DNA from: Datura wrightii
Lineage: Eukaryota > Streptophyta > Magnoliopsida > Solanales > Solanaceae
Length of the DNA stretch: 64,000 nucleotides
Assembly: GCA_035772735.1 (NCBI GenBank)
Contig: JASDFA010000019.1
Coordinates: 90,952,001-91,016,000, forward strand
Direction of reading: 5' to 3'
In this document: one piece after another, positions 21,692-34,476 of the stretch
Position numbering within the stretch: the stretch's first letter is position 1
Layout of the letters: each line of letters begins with the position of its first letter
Notes under the pieces: model-generated
The model's database searches: none
Told to the model about the DNA's origin: nothing
The model's input: only the letters and a program-made list of their open reading frames with translations
Translations under genes and position numbers: made by a program

Positions 21692-24600
21692 CATTTGAAA
21701 TCACTAACTTTATAAAATAATACATTTATAAATTTAATCAAAGTAAAACAAGTAGATTAAACAATAAATATGCGTGAAAAATAACTTTATAAATTAAATA
21801 GATGACAAATATAAATTTATTTCTTTCAATTAGAACTAACACTTTCTCTTTTTATAGTATCACGCCATAAAAATATGATATCTACAATATGAAGAAAATC
21901 TATTAGCCTTTAGAACTACAATAATATATACCTTGCATATGAAGTTACATTGTAACAAACGTTAATTGAGAAAGAGAAAATGATAGTAACATATAATCAT
22001 TCATCCTTGAGTTAATCATCTTTGATTTTATTTTATTATTTAGCCTTTTGCTTTTTGAAAGTATTAATATTTGGAATATTAGAAGAATCAAATAAATGTC
22101 AACGTGAAATATTAAATTTCTTATAAATAAATAATTATTGGTAAAAGGGACAATAGAAAGGTGGATAAAGGTGAATAGATATTCTAGTTTTAACTTAATA
22201 TTTCTTTGTAGAAAGTCCACTCCTCCCTTTTGCATTACATATATCATTTAAATGTTTTCCCATTTAAATGGCCCAAAAAAATTGTTAAAATAAAAAATAA
22301 AAAGGAGTATATGTCATGATTATACAAAAATTAACTAATTATATATACTTGAAGGGAAAAAATATTTCAATAAATTAATAAGTTCCTTAGGTGCTTTATA
22401 ATAGATCAAGATACCAAAGTGATAGGGTTCAATTTAAAACTATACTTTTATTCTAATGTTAGTCCAAAAATACACATATATTACTTTAAGAAGCATTTAC
22501 AACTTGTAGTTTAACTTGAAAATCTATCCACACTTCTCTGCTGAATATGAGTAAATAATTTATTGAATAGTAAATCAAAATCAAATTTACGTACAAATGA
22601 AATGGGCGAACAATCGAACCTTTAATTCAAATTAAGTTCCGTTTATGACATGTCAAATGACACTTACAAGTTGAAAATTTCAAATGCATAAATGTTTTAA
22701 CCAACAAAACAAGAACTACAATATGAGTATTCGTCTCAACAACTTGAAATGAATGCTTTACTCTAAGACGTAATGTGATTTACCATTTTCTAGATTACGT
22801 GCATAGCTAGAGTTTACTATATACTATATTTAGATTCCATTATGTTGTATTTTTATGGCTTGATATTTATTGGGACTACAGAAGTTTCACTCCAGTCACG
22901 TTCCTAAATGTGTCATCCGACACAACATCCTTGAAGCTATGTCAAAATTTTGTTATTTCTCGTCTTCTTGTCATGGTTCATTAAGCATATCAAAGGCTGA
23001 TAAGGTTTTTAAGAGTCTTTACGTTACTTACCATAGATTTACCAAATTTGAATTTATCTTCAAGAGATATCAGTATAGATCTTTAAAGAAAATTCTGATT
23101 GTACCTTCAACAATTTCAGTAGCGAAGACTCAGCGCAGATGCTCAATTAGCATATACTTCAGATATCAATTCATATGTATAATAAATGACATTGACCTTC
23201 AATGTATATCCTACCATCATTAGACCAAAAAAAAATACAAATCATTATAGAAAAAAACGTAGATAACCCAGAAACTGTAGACTAATGCATGCAGCAATAC
23301 AAGTATACATAGAATTAGAGGAGGAACATTCACTATTCCAAAATAAGAAGGAAAATCATTCCATTGTGATTTTTTCTGATGGAACTTAGCTATCTATATT
23401 TTATGTAATCCTATTTAATGAGGAATATTTACTTCTATATTCATGACCAAGGTAAAAAAAAGTTTGAGTAATAGACACAATCTCTTATTATACCTTTAAC
23501 AGGCTTCTTATCGTTCAAAAGCTGATGTAAATAATTGCTAACTACAATAATAGAAATGTGACTCCTGCAGACTGCAGTAGCGAAGTCATATAGATGATTA
23601 GAAATATCTAACCTTTAAATAAAATTAGATCAGTCTCTTTCAAAAATAAAACTCAACAAAAGCAACAAAAATAATTATATATAGAGGTTAGATCTAAAAA
23701 AATCATAAATTTATCAAACTCACTAACACAACAACTGAAGGTTCAAAAAATTAGCTCAATACAAAGAAAAGATAATTTTTTAGAAAATCGCCAAAATAGA
23801 TGGATAAAGGATATAGAAATTTTACAAATCGGTTGTAGAAGCCAAAAGGGAGAAGAGAATTGGACCCCGATAAAATTTTTTGAAAGTCATCATAGCTTTT
23901 TTCTTCTTCCTTTTTTTCTTGTACTTTATATGATCTTCTCTAATCTTTTTGTCCCTCTATAGTCTTAGATTGGAGATTTTTGCTTTAGCTTTTACAAACC
24001 AAATTAACTCAATTTATGAGAGATATAAAGTAAGATTAAATAAAATGAAGAAAGATTATTAACAAATTTCAATACCTGTTATTAACATATTTCAATATCT
24101 TGGTGAAATAATGAAACAATAAGAACTCTCTTATACTTTTAAATATAAAATTTGCTGAATAGCTTTATAACCCTCATGAATGCTGGCTGTAACTTGATCA
24201 CTGGTAACCTCTGTAAAATTCAATACAATATGAAAACTCAATCAAAAAATACTTGATTTTTTGGTTAAAAAAATTTATTTTTACTCTACAAATGTGAAGA
24301 ATACCTGCAAGTTATACAAATATAGCATTGGCACAACTCAAGTAGGTTGAAGTATAGAAATACAACGGAGATCTCATCTCCAGGAACTTAATTATACTAA
24401 CAACATATATTTTCTTATAGGGATAAAAAACGGTACAGAAAGTATGCCACATGCAATTTTCAATTTTTTATAGCTTCTCCATTTGTAAAAATTATAGAAA
24501 ATCCAAGATTTACTTAAGTTTAAGCTAATCAATCAATAAGTGCTATTATTCATAACTCAAGGGAACAACTTCAATGCGGAATACTAATTTTGGTTGGTCA

Positions 24601-25739
24601 TTCAGAACCTCTTGAAAAGAGAAGCAACATAACAATTTGGTGACATGTTCATTTCAAGGGTAAAATATCTTATTGATATATGTAAAAAAAATTTCCAACA
24701 CTAATGTCAGCATCAAGTTATCTTGAATCCACACATCAAGGAGGAAATCAAAATTGAACTGCTAGTAACAATTTAATGCAAATGTGTAAGAGGAACTTGG
24801 TGACCAATGATATAAGAAAATATCAAGAGTTCACTCTAGATAATATTTTCAATAAAAATATTAGCACGTATAGTTCACGTGACTCCTTTATAAAGAAAGA
24901 TTAGAACTTCTCTATTGTATGTGTATGTTGTTCAACATCACAATTTAAAGACATGACATCTCAAATCAAAATAACTGTGGTGACAAAGTTCACACAAAAT
25001 TGTTATTCTTTTCCTTCTTTGGTAAGTGCAATTAAAGGCTAAGTACACAAAAATAGAGAGTTACATAGAGTTTTTAGTATTTTTAGATAAATTACTTTTT
25101 GAGAAATTAGAGAAAGAGACGCAATTTTTAGGATTAGTAAAAGTGGTTTCTAATTTTTTTTTAAAAATAGAACAGTCAGGAAAAAAATGACTTAGCTTAT
25201 TTTTGTTGCTTTTCTAATAAGAGGAGGAAAATAATTCTCTCGTATAATGATGAGTGATAGGTCCAATATAATACAATAAGTATTTGATTTCACAGTTCAT
25301 TCTATTTTGTGCAGCTGATCAAGGAAAGAAGAGATGCAAGTGCAGAGAATGTTATGAATTTTTATCATCCCATTAATGTATCAAAATGGGATAAAACCGT
25401 AAATTTTTTTGTTCTTACTCTTTTTTATTCATTTTTGAAAATAAAGGCGGCACAAAATTATAACAAAAAGCTTTACTTGCTTATATACAAATTATTGGTG
25501 TTCTTAAAATTCAAAATTTTATTTTGATTTTCAAATTTAAGCCAACATTGGGCGAGTCTTGGGGTAACTATAAAAGTTGTCGTTGTATGATTAGGTTGCA
25601 GGTTCAAGTTACAAAACAACCTGTTGCAATAATGTAAAGTAATATTGCATAAATAAGATCCAATTTGATCTAATCCTTCCCCCGAACACACTCATAGCGG
25701 GTTCTCAATGCACTGGCCTGTTCTTTTCAAGGTTAAACC

Positions 25740-28260
25740 AAAGATCACGTGCTATATAATTACCAACAAATATTATATGGAATAAGATTGATAACCAAGT
25801 CTATCCGTCTTTTTAATAATAGACAATAAAAATAATTATTATATTTACTATGAAAGTGATTGGTAAGTGGTGGCAGGTATGCAATATCTCATTAGTTTTC
25901 GGGGGAGAGACTCATGTTCTTACCCTTAAAAGAAAGTGTAGAACTTATCCAGAAACTGTTTAAGCATTTAATTATTCTAATTCTAAGTACGTTGACAAAA
26001 CTCAAAAAAAAAAACACTCCCTCTTATTCTTAAATACATAATAATTGTTAGGACTGTCCAAACTCCTAAAGGGCTCCGACTCATTGTGTGGTTGCAGTCT
26101 TGCAGAAACAGAAGGGCAGAAGAACCTGAAATTTTTATATGTCAAAACTTCGCGTCTTATTTTCCTAAAATTCTAACAGAACATGTGTTACTAAAATTTT
26201 TCAAGTGTAAGAATGTATTTTTTGTATATTTTGTGAAAGATTAAATGAATCTCATAAATAGACAGAAAATTAACCAAAAGATGCATTTTTTAAATTATGT
26301 AATAAACATAAATTTAGCAGGAATTCGAGAATATAAATTTAAAGATACATGAAACATCAAATAAATATTTAAAAAAAAATTAAAAATTGCAAAAAGAGAA
26401 AAAAGAAGATTTACCTTGGTGGCGAGGAGTAAATTTGGGCAGAACCCCTAATCGAGAAGAATAATCCTTGTCCCTTAACTTATCCTCTATTGAGGTAATA
26501 ATTCTTAAATTAAATTCAATGTTACAACCAAGTTTCATTTCATAGAATAAGATTGATAACCAAGTCTGACTGTCTTTCCGATGATAGACAATAAAACAAT
26601 TATTATATTTATTATGAAAGTTGTTGGTAAGCATGGTCAGTATGCAATATCTCATTAATTTTCAAGGGAGAAACTCATGTTCTTATCCTTATAAAAAAGT
26701 GTAGAACTTATCATGAAACTATTTTTAAGCATCTAATTATTCTAGTTCTAAGTACCTTGACAAAAATCAAAAGAAACACTCCTTATTCTTAAATACATAA
26801 TTGTTGTTAGGACTGTCCAAAATCCTAGAGGACACCAACTCAATGTGTGGTTGCAGTCTAACAGAAACAGAAGGGTGGAAGAACCTGAAACATTTGTATG
26901 TCAAAACTTTGCGTCTTATTTTCCTAAAATTTCAACAGAAGAGGTTTTACAAAAATCCTTCAAGTGTAAGAATGTATTTTTTTTATATTTTGTTAATAAT
27001 TAAACTAATCTCATAAATTGACAACATATTAACCAAAAGAAACAAAAAATCTCAAAAAGAGAAAAGAGAAGATTTACCTTGGTGGCGAGGAGTAAATTTA
27101 GGCAGAATCCCTAATTGAGAAGAATAATCCTTGTCTCTTATCCTCTATTGAGGTAATAATTCCTAAAATAAATTTAATGTTACAACAGGTTTTATTTCAT
27201 GGAATAAGATTGATAACCAAGTCCGACTGTCTTTCCGATGATAGATAATAAATAATTCTTATATTTATTATGAAAGTGGATGGTAAGTATTGGCCAGTAT
27301 ATAATATCTCATTAATTTTCAAGGGAGAGACTCATGTTCTTATCCTTATAAAAACGTAGAACTTATCATGAAACTGTTTTAAGCATCTAATTATTCTAAT
27401 TCTAAGTACCTCGACAAAACTCAAAAGAAACACTCCTTCTTATTCTTAAATACATAATTATTGTTAGGACTGTCCAAGCTCCTAAAGGACTCCAACTCAT
27501 TGTGTGGTTGTATTCTGCCAGAGACAGAAGGGTGAAAGAACCTAAAAATTTTATATGTCAAATCTTTGCATCTTATTTTCCTAAAATTCGAACATAAGAG
27601 GTGTTACTAAAATCCTTCAAGTGTAAGAATGTAATTTTTGTATTTTTTCTAAAGATTAAATTAATCTCATAAAATAGATAATAAATTAACCAAATGATGC
27701 ACTATTTTAGTATGTTATAAACCCAAATCAACCAGGAATTCGAGAATATAAATTTACAGATAAATGGAACATCAACTAACATTTAAAAAAAATTAAAAAC
27801 TGTAAAAAGAGAAGATTTACCTTGGTGTCGAGGAGTAAATTTGGGCAGAATCCCTGATCGAGAAGAATAATCCTTATCCCTTATTCTTTGTTGAGGTAGT
27901 AATTCCTAAAATAAATTCAATATTACAGCCAAGTTTCGTTTCAACTTCTTTCTACTGCACTATATATTCCTCCAATGATATAAAAGGAATTGGAAGACGA
28001 TATATGGAACAACAACTAAACATGTAAGAAAAGCTAAAAATCACAAAAAGATAAAAGAGAAGATTTACCTCGGTGGCAAAATGTAAATTTGGACAGAATC
28101 CCTAATCGAGAAGAATAATCCTTGTCCCTTATCCTCTGTTGAGGTAGTAATCTCTAAAATAAACTCAATGTTACAACCAAGTTTGTTTCAACTTCTTTCT
28201 ACTGCACTAATATTCCTCCACTGATGTAAAAGGGATTGGAAAAAAACTTTTTTTGATCAA
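25740..28260 (-). repeat. Tandem array of exon-like modules inside the Helitron
   Basis: Units of about 660-760 bp recur three times plus a partial fourth copy. Module X (about 85 bp, copies at about 26415-26500, 27080-27160, 27822-27907, 28068-28152) is bounded on the minus strand by acceptor-like TTTATTTTAG|G and donor-like CACCAAG|GTAAATC. It can be read as QQRIRDKDYSSRSGILPKF then TPRHQ. Module Y (about 25990-26115, 26760-26885, 27415-27535) follows acceptor-like ATTTTTAG or TTTCAG. It reads PSVSGRIQPHNELESFRS then LDSPNNNYVFKNK and ends ECFF-stop in two copies. These look like captured host exons amplified in place. I do not recognise the source gene. Confidence 0.65.
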
Positions 28261-28585
28261 CAATCCCCAAGAATTTGATATTTCAACTTATCTCTCACTC
28301 TTTTTAAGATGAGAGAGGGAAAGACGCAAAAGAAGATGCAGAGAGGGAGGCAAAGGAAGAGGGGAAGGAAGCGAGTACTTTTGGCAGAAGTTATTAGAGG
28401 AAGAGATATCAATTATCAGGATGAATAAACGTGACTGTTGGTTTTTCTTCTTCTTTTTATAAATTTTAATAAACAGACTGGAAAAGAAAAGGAGAAAATA
28501 TAGGAAAAAAGATAAATGAGATTCCTAGACTGTGAGGTATGACACGTAGGTAGGCCTAAGTCCTTCCTTTATATAGATATATAGA

Positions 28586-29792
28586 TTAGAGCTTGACGTA
28601 CGAAGGGAAAAAAATAAGAAATAATTACATAAATAAATAAAATAATATATTTTAAATTAACATGTAACAAATAATTTGCGCATCCTAATGTATTGTGATC
28701 TCATTTACGCCAGAGGTAGGCCTAACGAATTCTGAGAGACGAATATGCCATAATGTATCATTCTACTTGCTCCCACTAAAATACCCAATATAAATAATAT
28801 AAATATTTTTTCTTTATTTTACAAAATGAAATATTACAAGAATGAAAATTATAAGAGAAATAAAGCTATAGCCTAAATGAAAAAAGTTCCTTCTTCTTTT
28901 GGCTTCCTAACAGCTTACACGACATGAATTAGTCTTTTATAACCTGCATTATAAAAGTGTTAATTTTACCCCTTCCTCTTAAGGAGCAAATAGTCAACAT
29001 TTTAGCATATTTATCTCTCAAAAAATTTCAAATAGACATGATAATGTCCTTTTCGAGATTGTAAATATCTTTGGACTTTGGGCAAAGTCAAACTAATGGT
29101 CTTAATACACGAAGGGTATCAAGACCTCCTAAGGATAATGCATGCATGACTTTATATAGATTTCTAAGAGTTAGGTGGACACGGACTGAAAGATTTCTTT
29201 ATGCGAGAAGGCACGTGGTCATATGGTAGTAAAATAATCCATTCACCCCACGTATATGCCAACTCTCTAAATAGGTTTTTGAAAGAAACTTGAAGAAGTG
29301 CAAAGCACAACTCGCGTATACAATGTGTGATCATGAGAGGTTCCCAAGTGGGGGAAGTATGAGCGGAATGAAAAACTATAATGATTATCATGTGCACACA
29401 ATAAGTAGTCAAGAAAAGCAATAATTATTTAATAAAGAAATAAAAGTAAATGCAGAAATAAAGAAATTTTATGCTCAAATGAGTCATAGTTATATCACAT
29501 AAATAATTAAAAGGATAGTTGCAACAAATTAATCAGGTAATAAGAGGAAAAATAAATCAAACAAATAATAAAACACGAAAAGCTAAAAATAAAAGAAAAT
29601 AATTTAAGCAAGAAAATAAATAAAGAGAATAGGAAAAAAGGGTTAAACATGAAAGAATATAATATTTTAAACAAGACAGCAAATAAGGAAAAGGAAATAA
29701 TTTAAATGCACATGGATTACGAAGACGTCCTTTTCGGGATTGAGAATCCCTTAAGACTCAAGGGCAAAGTTTTACTATCAGTCTTGATGCAC
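28586..29792. other. Unassigned sequence between Helitron and chromovirus 2 LTR
   Basis: Likely the continuation of the sequence left of the Helitron (the Tat/Ogre-like leader or its flank). A block of about 65 bp, CCTTTTCGGGATTG ... AAGACTCAAGGGCAAAG ... GTCTTGATGCAC (29728-29792), recurs diverged at about 29048-29112, giving a direct repeat about 680 bp apart. The LTR at 29793 begins exactly at the end of the second copy. No gene is visible; the 85-codon frame at 29164-29421 is unsupported. Confidence 0.45.
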
Positions 29793-32242
29793 TGTCACGC
29801 ACGAGCTACACCCTGGATGCAACACGGTACTTGAAGCCACAAGTGACTCCAAGTCAACCCCTGGTCTATCATACACTAGCATTCTAAATAAACATGCACA
29901 ACGAATGTTTTAAATAACAGGTTTATCAGTTTAAGACAATGTAGAGACTGAAAGTAGAGAAAGAAATAATATATCTAAAATACAATTCTGAAAGACAAGT
30001 CTAGTCTGAAAGCCAACTACTGAGGAGTTGCTAGGACAGGTCCCCAGCTAACTCTAAGTCTAAACAAAATCATATCCAACTGAAGTCAATAAACAAAGCC
30101 CTCGAATGAGGAGGAGTCACACTCCGATTTGCTGAAATGGAATGCTCTGAAACTAAAGTAACTATCGTGCTGAACTTGAGAACCTGCAGCTGTATCATGA
30201 AATGATACAGCATGAAAAGCATGCGTCAGTACTTTGAATGTACTGAGTATGTGGGAGAAACATACTAAATATAAAGTCTGAGCTAAAATGACATGCCATG
30301 ACCAATAGTTAAGCTGAACTGAACTACTGATATAATCTGAAATGGTCAAAACGACCCTGTCTGATGGTCAAGGACATGCCCTGAGTCTGAAACACTGAAT
30401 CTGAGATACTGTACCGAACTGAGCTGCTTATTCTGATAGTGGACTAGACTGACTAGTGGGCGAGTCTATAACCGACATTTAACCACGTGAGCTAGATGTA
30501 GAGTCCGATGTATACACCCCACCGGTAGGACCTAATATACCTTGCCAAGATATAAAGGTATGAACTGGTGATCACAAAAATATCTGGGGCCGATCAGGCC
30601 AAGTAATACTGTAACCTACACTGACAGCGTAGTTTTGGGAACCTGGGTGTGCTGAAATCCTGGCCCGCTTGGTGTTAAGTTCTACTCCCACTAGAAAACC
30701 TAAACTTAACTACTAAGCTGATAGCTCAAAATTGGGGCCCAAGACTAGTCAGGGACGAATGACTGCATATACCCTAAGAGCCTTATCGGACCAGATTCTG
30801 AAACTAGGTTCTAAGACTGGTCAGAGCTTCTTATCTAGAAGCATCATAACCATCTATAGAACAACTAATAACTGAACCGGGATCCTGGGGCTGGTCAGAG
30901 ATATAACTGAATATCATGACCACTTAATGGACCAAATAACTGAAATTTGAATCTAAGTCTGAAAGCTGGGAGGCGCCACAAACCCCTCAAAAGAAAAACT
31001 GGAGTCAAACTGATCAGTTGACATTGTTGCTAAAATCTGAATGAAGCTAGACTAATATGATTCTGACTGAGACTAGACTAATAGAGTTATGTGTTCTAAC
31101 TGACTAAAATACTAAGCAACTAATAGAGAATTTCATTCAACATACTAAAGTCATTTTGATTCATGGGATATTTACCCAACACATACGAATAGCAAGAAAA
31201 TTCTAGAAATTCAACCCAAAGCATTCTTCATTCACTAGAGGGAATTTAACAAGTAAAAACCATTACTCAAAAATTAGGGCTCAAATTTACTTTTGTAATA
31301 ATACTGAAAATTTGATGAGAAATTGATGAAGATTATATTAACAATAAGTATAAACATCATTCTGAGGGAAATCAACGAAAATAAACATGAATGCTTCTCA
31401 TACTCGAAAGCTCAGGGCGTAAAACTTATAGAAGAAATTGAGGAGGACTTTGGGGACGCAAGGGAAGGATGATTCCCTTGCTAAAACCCCACATACCTGG
31501 CTAAATTTCTCCAGATAAAGAAGCTTGAATGACTGAAGTTGGTGAGGAACCCTAGACTTCGCTTGAGAGTTCTTGAGAGGAGACTTCGGTGATTTCTTGA
31601 GAAGTGAGAGTGCGGAATGAGGAATGGACCACTTTTCCCCACTAAAACATATGAAACTGTATCCAAAATGACGTAGTTTAGGGCTTGGAAGGATAGAAAA
31701 TTACTAAATAGCCCTTAGAGATTCGCTGGGAAAAACTGTCAGGTGTTCCTAACCGATGACCTAACGACTCGTTACCACGTCCAACGAGTCGTTGGGTCCT
31801 CCCATCAAGTTCACTAGAAAATATCTACTGACTCCTAACGGGCACATGATGAGTCTTTATGACGGGAAAAGATTCGTCGTGTCGTCCGTCAGGTGCCTTG
31901 TTAAGAATGTTAGAAAGGACCGGAAACAAAGGACCTGACGAGTTGTTACTGCTGATGACAACTCGTGGTGGCCTTCCGTCAAGTACACTATAAATTCCTC
32001 AGATTTTTAAACTTCGGATTGGCAACGGGCGACTTAACGAGTCGTAGGGCCTGATAATGACTCGTGGGGTCGTCCGTTAGGAATACTGGTATAAATTCTT
32101 GGCATCCCTCTCACGGTTGATCTGACGAGTCATTGGGTCCCCCAATGACTCATCAGGTTGGTCGTTCTGCAACATTTTTGCAGTTTTCTATATTTTTCTA
32201 TTTATGTCCTGGATATTGATTTTGAGCTTCCGGGACATTACA
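29793..32242 (-). repeat. Chromovirus 2 3' LTR (2450 bp)
   Basis: Plus-strand ends are TGTCACGCACG and GGGACATTACA; on the minus strand it reads TGTAATGTCCC...GTGCGTGACA. Its U3 part (about 31730-32150) carries many ACGACTCGT/ACGAGTCGT motifs, including perfect 11-bp arms at 31763-31773 and 31783-31793. Homologous LTR sequence is at 46661-48070 (inverted) and 62982-64000. The short frames inside are not genes. Confidence 0.9.
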
Positions 32243-32278
32243 ATATCTCCCCCTTGAAAACATTCGTCCTCGAATGTT
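32243..32278 (-). promoter_or_regulatory. Chromovirus 2 PPT and adjacent palindrome
   Basis: On the minus strand a purine-rich run CAAGGGGGAGATAT touches the LTR start TGTAATG. Immediately upstream, AACATTCG-agga-CGAATGTT (32278-32259) is a perfect 8-bp-arm hairpin. It is the second-strand primer region. Confidence 0.85.
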
Positions 32279-32481
32279 AGAAAACTCATAGCAACTAGAA
32301 AAATAACAATCAAAGCATTCAAATACTGCTCATTCAACTTCAAAACGACCGACGTGACTACCTCCATTTTAGAGAATATAACTGAACTAAATTTTGCTTT
32401 TCATAAACACAACCAAAGTCAGAAATAAAATTTAGTTACATGAACTGAATTCAATAACTAGTTCAGGTCTTAAGACAAAAT

Positions 32482-32960
32482 TCAAATATCAACTGCAGTA
32501 GAGTCGGTAGAGAACAAGTGTGGGTATTTGACCCTCATATCTGCTTTGGCCTTCCATGTAGCTCCTTCAACTTGCTGATTCCTCCATAAAACCTTGATTG
32601 AAGCTATTTCCTTATTCCTCAATCTACAAACCTGACGGTCTAGGATTTGGACTAATACCTCCTCATAGGTGAGGCTATCCTTGACTGCCACATTATCCAA
32701 TGGCACCACAGAGGTTGGATCCCTGATAAACTTTTTCAAAAGTTATACATGGAAGACTGGATGTACAACCGCTAGTTTTGAAGGCAACTCTAACTGATAG
32801 GCCACCTTGCCGATTCGCCGCAAAATTCTACAGGGTCCCACATACCTAGGACTGAGTTTTCCCTTCTTCCCGAACCTCATCACCCCTTTCATGGGCGAAA
32901 TTTTTAGGTATACCCAGTCATCAACTGAAAACTCTAGCTCTCTTCGTTGCACATCAGCAT
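32482..32960 (-). pseudogene. Chromovirus 2 integrase C-terminus with chromodomain
   Basis: The frame first covers the integrase C-terminal region (DDWVYLKISPMKGVMRFGKK, then GPCRILRRIGKVAYQLELP and VVHPVFHV). After one in-frame stop (about 32742) comes the chromodomain-like tail (ILDRQVCRLRNKEIASIKV then LWRNQQVEGATWKAKADM). Such chromodomains direct chromovirus integration to heterochromatin. The stop between the two parts is the main defect. It ends just before the 3' UTR. Confidence 0.87.
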
Positions 32961-33811
32961 AGGATTTCTGATGGCTCTAGGCTGTTTTCAATCTCTCTCG
33001 GATGAGTTGAACTTTCTGCATTGCCTTGTGAATCGAGTCTGGCCCTATCAAAGTAGCTTCACTGACTTCAAACCGGTTCTATAGGAGATCTACACCTCCT
33101 ACCATACAATGCCTCAAATGGGGCCATCTGAATGTTGGAACGGTAGCTGTTGTTGTATGCAAATTCTACAAGAGGCAGATGGTCATCCCAATTACCCTTA
33201 AAATCAATCGCGCACGATCTTAGCATATCTTCTAGGGTATGAATAGTCTTCTCAGCTTGCCCATCTGTCTGCGGGTGAAAAGCTATACTGAGCTTGACCT
33301 GAGTGCCAAGTCCTTTTTGAAAAGACTTCCAGAAATGGGAGGTGAACTGGGTACCCCTGTCTAAAATAATAGCCAATAGCACCCCATGAAGTCTAACCAA
33401 CTCCCGAATATAAAGTTTAGCATAATCCTCAGCTGAATCTGTGGTTTTGACTGGAAGGAAGTGGGCTAACTTAGTCATTCAATTTACAACCACCCAGATT
33501 GAGTCATGCTGCTGGCGAGTCCGTGGTAGACCTGTAATAAAGTCCATATTTACCTCTTTCCACTTCCATGTGGGTATACTGATATCTTGAGCCATGCCAC
33601 CTGGTCTTTGATGTTCCACCTTAACTTACTAGCAGTTCGGGCACTTAGCCAAGAATTCGGCAATGTCTCTTTTCATACCGTTCCACCAGTAAATGTCCCT
33701 CAAGTCACGGTACATTTTAGTAGCACCAGGGTGAATGGAATACCTTGAGCTATTTGCCTCAGTCAAAATCTGCTGTCTTAACTCACCAACCTCTGACATG
33801 CACAATCTGCC
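32961..33811 (-). pseudogene. Chromovirus 2 integrase, zinc-binding and catalytic core
   Basis: The core frame MTKLAHFLPVKTTDSAEDYA ... AIILDRGTQFTSHFWKSFQ ... HPQTDGQAEKTIHTLEDMLR keeps the second catalytic Asp (LDRG) and the Glu (QAEKT). The zinc-binding region (about 33580-33750; HPGATKMY, MKRDIA, then a short Cys pair) is interrupted by a stop (C.N.C.*.. at about 33628). A further stop separates the first Asp segment (about 33530) from the core. Confidence 0.83.
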
Positions 33812-34476
33812 CTAGTTATGAAGCAACCCATCTCCCCTTTGGGAGAAAGACTCAACCTCCTTTCCGAGGAATGCTTCTTTAAGTTTAAGTAGAACCGGAT
33901 CTTCATCTTGTCTGGACTTAACTTTTACTACCAAGGATGAATCCGACCCGCTTTGGATTACCATGCCACCTTCAGCTGAATCCACCAACTGCACCCCTAA
34001 CCGGGCTAGCCTATGAACTTCTTTTGCTAGATCCCTCTTGCCTTCCTCAATGTGAGCTACACTTCCCATAGAACGCCTGTTTAGGGCTTTAGCTACCACA
34101 TTGGCCTTACCCGGGTGATACAGTACACTCATGTCATAATCCTTTAGAAGTTCCAACCACAATCTCTGGCGCAGGTTTAGGTCTTTTTGACTGAACATAT
34201 ACTGTATGCTCTTGTGATTATTGAACATGTCCATGTGAGCTCCGTACAAGTAGTGTCTCCATATTTTTAATGCGAATACCACCGCCACCAACTCCAAGTC
34301 ATGAGTTGGATAATTCTTCTCGTGAAATTTGAATTGCCTAGAGGCAACGCTATCACTTTGCCCCGCTGCATCAGAATGTAACCAAGTCCAGCTCTAGAGG
34401 CATCACAATACACAACTAACCCATCTAATCCTTTCGGTAAAGTTAATACTGGAGCGGTAGTGAGTCGAGTCTTCAA
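33812..34476 (-). pseudogene. Chromovirus 2 RNase H
   Basis: YCDASRAGLGYILMQRGKVI and, after a frameshift near 34340 (YASRQLKVHEKNYPTHDLE region), ELVAVVFALKIWRHYLYGAH, the FTDHKS site (here FNNHKS, so the third catalytic Asp is changed), and LYHPGKANVVAKALNRRS (normally ADALSRR). Two conserved positions are therefore altered in addition to the frameshift. Confidence 0.85.

Larger units (their letters stand above)
21663..28585 (-). mobile_element. Helitron, 6.9 kb, non-autonomous
   Basis: Read on the minus strand the element starts TCTATATATCTATATAAAGG (28585 downward), the typical plant Helitron 5' end. It ends with a hairpin CCGCGC-gaa-GCGCGG, about 10 nt of spacer and CTAG (21666-21663). 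It sits between host A and T (A at the 5' side, T at the 3' side, minus sense), as expected for rolling-circle insertion without TSD. No Rep/helicase motif is found in any frame, so it would need a helper. The right third holds an amplified exon-like array. The rest (21700-25740) is AT-rich with no recognised gene; the 117-codon plus-strand frame at 22870-23223 has no family I know. Confidence 0.88.

Noticed and set aside
22870..23223. 117-codon plus-strand frame in the Helitron as a gene
   Set aside because: No recognisable motif, composition like the AT-rich surroundings, opposite to the Helitron's coding direction; not supported.
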